Assembly: GCF_027595165.1 (NCBI RefSeq)
Contig: NZ_CP097291.1
Span: forward strand, 1,984,001 to 2,048,000
Direction: 5' to 3'
DNA: 64,000 nucleotides
From: Providencia sp. PROV188
GTDB lineage: Bacteria; Pseudomonadota; Gammaproteobacteria; Enterobacterales; Enterobacteriaceae
Of the stretch, positions 58,118 through 64,000 are shown piece after piece. The notes below the pieces were generated by a model. The model saw only the letters and a program-made list of their open reading frames with translations, ran no database searches and had not been told where the DNA came from. Numbering within the stretch: position 1 is the first letter of the stretch; the number at the start of each line of letters is the position of its first letter. Position numbers and translations under genes: made by a program.

Positions 58118-58831
58118 TTAATCGAGTTTAACGCCGATACGACGAGCAACTTCTTCATAAGCTTCAATCAAGCCACCAAGGCTTTGACGGAAACGGTCTT
58201 TGTCCATTTTGTTCAGGGTTTCTTTATCCCACAAACGGCTACCGTCTGGAGAGAATTCATCACCCAGCACAACTTCACCTTTAAATAGACCAAACTCAAG
58301 TTTGAAATCGACTAAGATAAGACCTGCGTCCGCAAAAATCTTGCTTAAAACATCGTTCGCTTTGTAGCTCAGTTCGCGCATTTTCGCTAAGTTTTCTTTG
58401 CTCACCCAACCAAACGTTTCGCAGTAAGACTCGTTCACCATTGGGTCATGCTTAGCGTCATCTTTCAGGAATAAGTCGAACAGAGGCGGGTTTAAAATCA
58501 TCCCTTCTTCAACCCCAAGGCGCTTAACCAGAGAGCCTGCCGCACGGTTACGGATAACGCATTCAACCGGCACCATATCCAGTTTTTTAACCAATGCTTC
58601 AGTGTCAGATAATAAGGCTTCCATCTGTGTAGGAATGCCTGCTTCTTGCAACTTAGTCATGATGAAATGGTTAAATTTGTTATTAACCATTCCCTTACGG
58701 TCAAACTGTTCGATACGCTCGCCATCGAGTGCTGATGTATCATTACGGAACTCCAGAACTAATAAATCTGGATCCTCTGTGGTATAGACCGTTTTTGCCT
58801 TACCACGATACAACTCAGCTTTCTTTTGCAT
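58118..58831 (-). CDS. purC: Phosphoribosylaminoimidazole-succinocarboxamide synthase PurC
   Basis: Purine pathway: ATP-dependent joining of CAIR and aspartate. 237 residues as in E. coli, from the ATG at 58831 (GGAG upstream). [13 protein letters not shown] near residue 7 is the ATP loop; [41 protein letters not shown] and [33 protein letters not shown] are the substrate and metal motifs. The upstream 34 codons are open but unlike the family. A PurR-like box is about 220 bases upstream. Confidence 0.97.
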   Translation of the reverse strand: MQKKAELYRGKAKTVYTTEDPDLLVLEFRNDTSALDGERIEQFDRKGMVNNKFNHFIMTKLQEAGIPTQMEALLSDTEALVKKLDMVPVECVIRNRAAGSLVKRLGVEEGMILNPPLFDLFLKDDAKHDPMVNESYCETFGWVSKENLAKMRELSYKANDVLSKIFADAGLILVDFKLEFGLFKGEVVLGDEFSPDGSRLWDKETLNKMDKDRFRQSLGGLIEAYEEVARRIGVKLD

Positions 58832-59140
58832 CTTAAACACTCCAGGGATGTGATTACACTCAATAGAAATCAACCTGCACAGCAGATTCAGATAAGTAAC
58901 AGTAGAATAGATCGCTAAAAATAGCGGGTTCATTGTTAATTTTCTGCTCTGATTCAGTCAGTTATCCCAAAAACATTGATACAGCGCTAACTAACTGATA
59001 TTCAATATTTTATGATTAACTGCTAATTATGATAATAAAATTCTCTCGCATACGCAAACGATTACTTAGCTGCAAATACTGATTTTTTGTCCATTTGTTT
59101 CACCGAGAATTTTATGAAGGATAGATGTGCAGATGGGTAG
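58832..59140. other. purC leader and promoter region
   Basis: About 310 bases. It contains a PurR-like operator at 59052-59067 and, on the minus strand, a TTTGCG -35 within it and a TATCAT -10 about 18 bases on. That would give a purC leader of about 170 bases. Confidence 0.55.
59052..59067. promoter_or_regulatory. PurR operator upstream of purC
   Basis: ACGCAAACGATTACTT matches 13 of 16 bases of the PurR consensus ACGCAAACGTTTGCGT, including the whole left half. It overlaps a plausible -35 element of purC. purC is a PurR target in E. coli. Confidence 0.7.
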
Positions 59141-59815
59141 TTAAAGTAATGGATGTTTGCTGATTACAATCAGTTTGTGGGTATATACGTCGATATCTCT
59201 ACCCCAAAGTTGATTAATCCATTGCTCAAAGAATTCAGATTCAGTATGGATTTGCGTTAGTGGCCTGTCTTCGAGCGTGCCATCGGAAGCATAAATATAA
59301 TAGCATTGATAAAATGCCCAAGAAATCATGATTTCCCAGAAGCGCTGTCCATCACGAGTATGCTCTTCATCCGTTACCATGATGCTATGATTGTCGAGTA
59401 AATGAATGAAAAATACTCGAGGTAAATCGCCAATATTATTCCGGTGTAGATGGGATATAGTGCGCCAAACTTTAATTTGCGTGCATGTGGTTTCACCAAA
59501 GACAATATCCGTACGCAGTTTCAATTCTAGCAAATATATCGTTTCTAGCTCTTCTCCAGTAGTCACCATCCGATATTGGTTTTTCTTACATGATTTCATT
59601 AATCGGTATCCTTGAGGTACCACATAATTTGGTAAATCAAAAACAGTGGCCCCCTCCTCTAGAAAACTTCTTGTATGAGCAATATTATTTAATGAATTTA
59701 GTAAATTATCATTAAAGCTTGTCCCAGCAATTCTTCTTGGCATCGTTATATTATTCCTACTATCCATTGGTTTCGATGCGCTATTATCCATAACTTTTCT
59801 TTCACTGTTAGCCAT
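59141..59815 (-). CDS. Unrecognised protein inserted between bamC and purC
   Basis: 224 residues from the ATG at 59815, which has AGG six bases upstream. The frame is open to 59854, but that ATG sits inside the bamC terminator hairpin. No signal peptide or membrane segment. The N-terminal 40 residues are polar and probably disordered. The rest looks like a globular, aromatic-rich domain: GYRLMKSCKKNQYRMVTTGEELETIYLLELKL, DLPRVFFIHLLDN, DGQRFWEIMISWAFYQCYYIYA and FFEQWINQLWGRDIDVYTHKL. I do not recognise the family. In E. coli bamC is followed directly by purC, so this gene is a lineage-specific addition. Confidence 0.6.
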   Translation of the reverse strand: MANSERKVMDNSASKPMDSRNNITMPRRIAGTSFNDNLLNSLNNIAHTRSFLEEGATVFDLPNYVVPQGYRLMKSCKKNQYRMVTTGEELETIYLLELKLRTDIVFGETTCTQIKVWRTISHLHRNNIGDLPRVFFIHLLDNHSIMVTDEEHTRDGQRFWEIMISWAFYQCYYIYASDGTLEDRPLTQIHTESEFFEQWINQLWGRDIDVYTHKLIVISKHPLL

Positions 59816-59839
59816 TAGAGCCTGAAGTTTATCCGAAAA

Positions 59840-59867
59840 AAAACGCCATCCCATAGGACGGCGTTTT
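59840..59867 (-). terminator. Terminator after bamC
   Basis: AAAACGCC, one mismatch, TCC pair with GGA and GGCGTTTT around CATA. Eight T follow on the minus strand. Confidence 0.92.
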
Positions 59868-59901
59868 CACTTGATAGAACAAATAAGTTAGCTATGTAAA
59901 C

Positions 59902-60954
59902 TTATTTTTTAGTCGGTGCTTTACTGAAAGCGGCTTTCAGTGCGGCGACCATTTCATCATTCTGTTTCTGAGTTAATGGCACGCCTTTAGTGTTGATAAA
60001 CTGTAGGCTACTACGGTTATTCAAATCACCCACTTGGACTTTATAGTCATCTTCAGGTACCGATGGGTCATCAATACCCAGCGCTTGCCACTCAGAGCTG
60101 CTCAAGCCTTTGTAAGTCACCATGACGGAACCTGCTGAGCGGCTACGGTCACCCACTTTCATACCAACACTTTCTAATGCGTGAGGTAAACGCTCCCAAA
60201 CTGCATCGTACGGTGCACGAACGATAACCACTGGTAAGCCAGTGTCATTGCTACCTGTTTGAACATCAATGATGCCATAGGCGCTTTGCAAGCTATTTTT
60301 GCTTGAGGTATCACGCAGTGTGTACAGAGCGTCGGTTAAATCGTTTAATAACAGTTTGTTATAGCGTTGAATTTCCGCTGCATCTGTTACCGTTTCATCA
60401 CCTTGGCGTAAGCCTAAGTTAGTCACTGTTAATGCAATCATGCCATTTTCTGGCTGAACAGTGACTTTATGACGGCTCTCTAATGGGACGTTTTCGTCTG
60501 CACGATCCCATTTAATCCAGTCAGTTTCGATAGAGCGAGAACCATCGTTCTTCGTAGAGACTGGGATGCCACGCTGTTCTAAAATCATGGTCACTTGTGA
60601 CCATAAAGCATTATTTTCAGGAGTATTATCTAGCAACAAACGGCTGGCTTCTGCGCTGTTTTCAGTGCGTGAACCTGCTAATTGTGAAATCGTCAGTACT
60701 GGTGGGCGAATATCTAACGCTTTCCCAACCGCCCCTGTTGAGGTGGTTTTAGGAATGTCATATTCTCCATTAGTTGCTGGTAAAGTGATCCCCTGCGGCG
60801 CATTCAGCACTTTCAATGGCGCAGCATTAAGATATTCCTCATCACCACTAACCTGACGTTTATAGCGCTGATCGCTGGAGCAGGCTGCCAGTAACACGAC
60901 AAGTGACAGGCCAGCAACCTTCATAACCTTCGATTTTTGCAATAATGTTGCCAT
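59902..60954 (-). CDS. bamC: Outer membrane protein assembly lipoprotein BamC
   Basis: Accessory lipoprotein of the BAM complex that folds outer-membrane barrels. 350 residues (E. coli 344). Lipoprotein signal VAGLSLVVLLAACSSDQRYKRQ with lipobox cysteine C25. The conserved unstructured N-terminal lasso that binds BamD follows (QVSGDEEYLNAAPLKVLNAPQGITLP), then two helix-grip domains at about 100-215 and 225-345. The start is 16 bases after the dapA stop, the conserved dapA-bamC operon. Confidence 0.96.
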   Translation of the reverse strand: MATLLQKSKVMKVAGLSLVVLLAACSSDQRYKRQVSGDEEYLNAAPLKVLNAPQGITLPATNGEYDIPKTTSTGAVGKALDIRPPVLTISQLAGSRTENSAEASRLLLDNTPENNALWSQVTMILEQRGIPVSTKNDGSRSIETDWIKWDRADENVPLESRHKVTVQPENGMIALTVTNLGLRQGDETVTDAAEIQRYNKLLLNDLTDALYTLRDTSSKNSLQSAYGIIDVQTGSNDTGLPVVIVRAPYDAVWERLPHALESVGMKVGDRSRSAGSVMVTYKGLSSSEWQALGIDDPSVPEDDYKVQVGDLNNRSSLQFINTKGVPLTQKQNDEMVAALKAAFSKAPTKK

Positions 60955-60970
60955 TAAAATTCCCTAAATT

Positions 60971-61879
60971 TTACAGTAAACCCGCGAGTTTCAAGGCATC
61001 TTCAACCTTTTGCTGTCCAGATACAGTTAACGGTGTCATTGGTAACCGTAAAGTATCATCCGCAATAAGACCTAAACGATGACAAGCCCATTTCGCAGGG
61101 ATTGGATTCGGCTCAACAAATAACTGATGATGAAGTCCCATCAGCTGTTTATTCAATTCACGGGCCTCAGTATATTTGCCCGCAAGCGCTAAGTCACACA
61201 TTTTTACCATCTGCGCAGCCGCGACGTTGGAGGTGACCGAAATGACGCCCTTTCCACCGAGTTGCATAAAATCAAGTGCGGTCGCATCATCGCCAGAAAG
61301 TAGAACAAAATGGTCATCAACCAACTCTTTGATTTGATGAACCCGTGCTAAGTTCCCTGTGGCTTCTTTAATTGCCACAATATTCGCCAATTTCGCCAAG
61401 CGGCCCACAGTTTCAGGTAATAAATCACATCCAGTGCGCGATGGTACATTATAGAGAACTTGTGGCAAGCTGGTGTTTTCTGAAATAGCTTTAAAATGCT
61501 GATATAAACCTTCTTGTGACGGTCTATTATAATAAGGTGTTACTGTTAGGCACGCAACTACACCACTGTTTTCAAACTCATTTGTTAGTGAAATCGCTTC
61601 TGCGGTTGCATTTGCACCTGTTCCCGCAATAATTGGGATACGTCCATCAGCTAACTCAAGCGTCGCTTTCACTACATCAACATGCTCTTTATGGTTTAAT
61701 GTTGCTGATTCCCCCGTTGTTCCCACTGACACAATCGCAGAGGTTTTGTTTGCGACATGGTAATCCACCAGTTGTTTCAAGCTTTTTCTATCAACGTTAC
61801 CCGCTGAATCCATTGGTGTGATCACAGCAACAATACTGCCTTGTAAAAAGTCTTTGTAGTTTACGTTTTGATTAGCCAT
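60971..61879 (-). CDS. dapA: 4-hydroxy-tetrahydrodipicolinate synthase DapA
   Basis: Condenses pyruvate with aspartate semialdehyde, the first committed step to DAP and lysine. 302 residues from the ATG at 61879, which has GGGGG about eight bases upstream. Schiff-base lysine K171 (VAIKEATGN), the T54-T55 pair (GTTGES) and Y143 ([12 protein letters not shown]) complete the site. The protein has a ten-residue N-terminal extension relative to E. coli (292). An upstream in-frame ATG ten codons earlier is less likely. Confidence 0.97.
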   Translation of the reverse strand: MANQNVNYKDFLQGSIVAVITPMDSAGNVDRKSLKQLVDYHVANKTSAIVSVGTTGESATLNHKEHVDVVKATLELADGRIPIIAGTGANATAEAISLTNEFENSGVVACLTVTPYYNRPSQEGLYQHFKAISENTSLPQVLYNVPSRTGCDLLPETVGRLAKLANIVAIKEATGNLARVHQIKELVDDHFVLLSGDDATALDFMQLGGKGVISVTSNVAAAQMVKMCDLALAGKYTEARELNKQLMGLHHQLFVEPNPIPAKWACHRLGLIADDTLRLPMTPLTVSGQQKVEDALKLAGLL

Positions 61880-62127
61880 CGCAATGCCCCCTAAATAGTG
61901 AGTTTCCATGTTACGTTTTCATTTCACAGAAGAAAACCACCCAAACGCAAGATTTTAATGAATTTTGTTAATGCCGATGACATTAACTTAAATAGAAGTA
62001 ATAATTCAGCCATATTTGTCGCAAGAGTGAATCGCCCCACTTGGCAGATTCACAATTTTATGGTTTCCTTACCACCATCCTGAGTCAATATCATTGACCT
62101 AAATTTAGTCAAAATAAGGAAGATACT

Positions 62128-62685
62128 TTGCCTAAGACTGAACCGCAATTTCTTGTTATTACTGCGCTGGGAACAGATCGTCCGGGCATTGTGAATACAA
62201 TTACACGCCTTGTCAGTGAATGTGATTGTAATATTGAGGATAGTCGACTCGCTATGTTTGGCGAGGAATTTACTTTTATAATGATGTTATCCGGCAGTTG
62301 GAATGCTATCACGCTTCTAGAAGCGATTTTACCGACTAAAGGGGCTGAGTTAGATTTGCTGATTGTTATGAAACGCACGCATAGTGTACAAAAAACCTAC
62401 TATCCGTCTACTGTAACTGTGAATGTGATGGTGGACGATGCGCCGCGTATTATTGAACAGTTTACCAATTTGTTTACCACTCAACAGTGCAACATCGCAG
62501 AATTAATTTCTAAAACACAGCCTGCAAATGATACTCAACCGGCTCAATTGGAAATTCAAATTACAGCCCATGACCCACTGGATGATAATGGCATAATTAT
62601 AAAGAATAAATTTCAACAACTATGTACAATGCTAAATGCCAAAGGCAACATCAGTATTGTTAACAACCCCAAAATGCAGAGTTAA
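62128..62685 (+). CDS. gcvR: Glycine cleavage system transcriptional repressor GcvR
   Basis: Tandem ACT-domain protein that binds GcvA and blocks activation of gcvTHP when glycine is low. 185 residues from a TTG start with AAGGA seven bases upstream. ACT1: LVITALGTDRPGIVNTITRLVSECDCNIEDSRLAMFGEEFTFIMMLSG. ACT2 from about residue 90: VTVNVMVDDAPRIIEQFTNLFTTQQCNIAEL. It is divergent from dapA and 14 bases upstream of bcp, as in E. coli. Confidence 0.95.
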   Translation: MPKTEPQFLVITALGTDRPGIVNTITRLVSECDCNIEDSRLAMFGEEFTFIMMLSGSWNAITLLEAILPTKGAELDLLIVMKRTHSVQKTYYPSTVTVNVMVDDAPRIIEQFTNLFTTQQCNIAELISKTQPANDTQPAQLEIQITAHDPLDDNGIIIKNKFQQLCTMLNAKGNISIVNNPKMQS

Positions 62686-62699
62686 CGGAGATATATGTA

Positions 62700-63170
62700 A
62701 TGAACCCATTGAAAGCCGGTGATAAGGCACCTCAATTTAGCCTTCCTGACCAAGATGGTGAAATCATCAATCTTTCTGATTTCCAGGGTCAACGCGTATT
62801 AGTTTACTTTTATCCTAAAGCGATGACACCAGGCTGTACAGTTCAAGCATGTGGACTGCGTGATGAGATGGATACACTAAAAGCAAAAGGTGTCGAAGTT
62901 TTAGGTATTAGTACAGACAAACCAGAAAAATTGGCTCGTTTCGCTGAAAAAGAGTTATTAAACTTCACACTGTTATCCGATGAAGATCATCAAATTTGTG
63001 AACAATTTGGTGTGTGGGGTGAAAAACAATTTATGGGTAAAACTTATGACGGTATCCACCGCATTAGTTTCCTTGTCGATGCAAATGGTACCATCGAGCA
63101 CGTATTTGACGATTTTAAAACCAGTAATCACCATGAAATCGTATTAGCGTACATCAACGCTAACGCCTAA
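62700..63170 (+). CDS. bcp: Thioredoxin-dependent thiol peroxidase Bcp
   Basis: Peroxiredoxin that reduces hydroperoxides with thioredoxin. 156 residues as in E. coli. Peroxidatic C46 and resolving C51 lie in YFYPKAMTPGCTVQACGLRDEM; downstream are FTLLSDEDHQICEQFGVW and GIHRISFLVDANGTI. It follows gcvR by 14 bases and ends at a double hairpin. Confidence 0.96.
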   Translation: MNPLKAGDKAPQFSLPDQDGEIINLSDFQGQRVLVYFYPKAMTPGCTVQACGLRDEMDTLKAKGVEVLGISTDKPEKLARFAEKELLNFTLLSDEDHQICEQFGVWGEKQFMGKTYDGIHRISFLVDANGTIEHVFDDFKTSNHHEIVLAYINANA

Positions 63171-63180
63171 TACTGATACA

Positions 63181-63234
63181 TAGTGATTAAAACCTAATCA
63201 CTAAAAAGGGTTGCTTATTTTGCAACCCTTTTTT
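63181..63234 (+). terminator. Double hairpin terminator between bcp and perM
   Basis: First stem TAGTGATTA / TAATCACTA (63181-63203). Second stem AAAAAGGGTTGC / GCAACCCTTTTT (63203-63233) with T-runs on both strands, so it can end both converging genes. Confidence 0.9.
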
Positions 63235-63247
63235 CTTATTGGCTCTT

Positions 63248-64000
63248 TTAGCCTTCTGTTTTTTCTATTGTTTCACTATCACTCAAATCTTGTGGCCACG
63301 CGTTAATTACCGCTTTGATTAAGGTTGCGAGCGGGATCGCAAAAAATACGCCCCAGAATCCCCATAAACCACCAAAAATCACCACCGACAAGATAATCAC
63401 GAGTGGGTGTAAGTTCACGGCTTCTGAGTACAACAGCGGCACAACGATGTTACTGTCTAGCCCTTGGATCACCAGATAAACAATAAACAGTGACCAGAAC
63501 TCAGTACCTATACCCCATTGGAATAGTGCGACTAAAACCACCGGAATGGTGGCTGCCACTGCACCGATGTACGGGATCAAAACAGAAACGCCAACCAATA
63601 CCGATAACAGCACTGAGTAACGCAAATCAAAATAGGCAAAACCAATATAGGTACAGACGCCAACAATCACCATTTCCGTGACTTTACCACGTAAATAGTT
63701 GGTAATTTGTTGATTCATTTCCAACCAGACTTTACTCACTAACTGGCGATTTTTTGGAAGAAGTTTAACAAAGCTTTTGGTGATCCTTTCTTTATCTTTT
63801 AATAAGAAAAACATCATCAATGGCACTAAAACCAGATAGACGGCTAACGTAAAAATACCAATTAATGAAGCGACTGACGCTTTCACCACAGACTCAGCAA
63901 CAACTGACAACCTACTGCGCACATTATCTGCCATCATATCAATGATGCCAGCATCAACGAGTGCAGGATATTGCTCCGGTAATCGGCGAGCAAACTCGCT
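63248..64000 (-). CDS. perM: AI-2E/PerM family membrane protein PerM (N-terminus outside window)
   Basis: The frame runs from the stop at 63248 to the window edge, about 250 residues, without its start. The edge sequence LPEQYPALVDAGIIDMMADNVRSR matches the middle of E. coli PerM, so about 100 N-terminal residues are missing. The visible part has five hydrophobic segments, including VYLVLVPLMMFFLLKDKERI, LLSVLVGVSVLIPYIGAVAATIPVV and VIILSVVIFGGLWGFWGVFFAIPLATLIKAVINAWP. Function not settled; other members of the superfamily export AI-2 or sodium/protons. Confidence 0.92.
   Translation of the reverse strand, partial: SEFARRLPEQYPALVDAGIIDMMADNVRSRLSVVAESVVKASVASLIGIFTLAVYLVLVPLMMFFLLKDKERITKSFVKLLPKNRQLVSKVWLEMNQQITNYLRGKVTEMVIVGVCTYIGFAYFDLRYSVLLSVLVGVSVLIPYIGAVAATIPVVLVALFQWGIGTEFWSLFIVYLVIQGLDSNIVVPLLYSEAVNLHPLVIILSVVIFGGLWGFWGVFFAIPLATLIKAVINAWPQDLSDSETIEKTEG

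Noticed and set aside
59816..59854. Longer N-terminus for the unknown gene before purC
   Set aside because: The upstream ATG sits inside the bamC rho-independent terminator, and a good AGG precedes the downstream ATG.

Overview
The window is 64 kb of chromosomal DNA from a gamma-proteobacterium of the order Enterobacterales. Gene order and protein sequences resemble Escherichia coli in long blocks (prc-proQ-msrC-letAB-yebV-sdsR-yebYZ-yobA; yoaH/pabB-nudL-sdaA; manXYZ-yobD-mntP-rlmA; guaBA/xseA; dapE-ypfN-tmcA; purC-bamC-dapA-gcvR-bcp-perM). The DNA is AT-rich and the blocks are joined differently from E. coli, which points to the Morganellaceae (Providencia/Proteus group, most likely Providencia). 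This assignment is inference. I see no rRNA, tRNA, CRISPR array, intact insertion sequence or prophage.

Layout. 1-7.4 kb: partial sugar efflux pump sotB, yecF, a YfcC carrier with an M20 peptidase, the protease htpX and an exported Lys/Ala-repeat protein. 7.4-14.4 kb: prc, proQ, msrC and the LetA/LetB lipid transport pair. 14.5-19 kb: small conserved genes, the small RNA SdsR, a copper-type pair (yebZ-yobA), ferritin, holE, yebF and yoaH. 19-28.4 kb: pabB, nudL, sdaA, the mannose PTS, yobD, mntP behind a manganese riboswitch, and rlmA. 28.4-32.8 kb is the more accessory part: two tandem small exported proteins, ycdX, a lipoprotein-type amino-acid racemase and a coupled pair of small membrane proteins. 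32.8-38.5 kb: guaA, guaB, xseA, aes. 38.7-45.2 kb: a Fur-controlled block of ChaN lipoprotein, TonB-like protein, exported oligopeptidase and TonB-dependent receptor. 45.3-54.2 kb: maeB, a NarP-like regulator, an ArsC-like protein, dapE, an M15 peptidase, ybaN, ypfN, tmcA, yeaL. 54.6-58 kb: a complete ECF transporter operon led by a PPC-domain protein. 58-64 kb: purC, an unrecognised gene, bamC, dapA, gcvR, bcp and partial perM.

Most genes are housekeeping. The parts most worth a second look are the heme/iron-type chaN-tonB-peptidase-receptor block, the ECF operon of unknown substrate, the 59-aa/110-aa membrane pair beside the lipoprotein racemase, the tandem exported Lys/His-rich proteins, the YdcA-like protein with an 18-residue repeat tail, the unknown gene between bamC and purC, and a hairpin-rich possible small RNA after holE.
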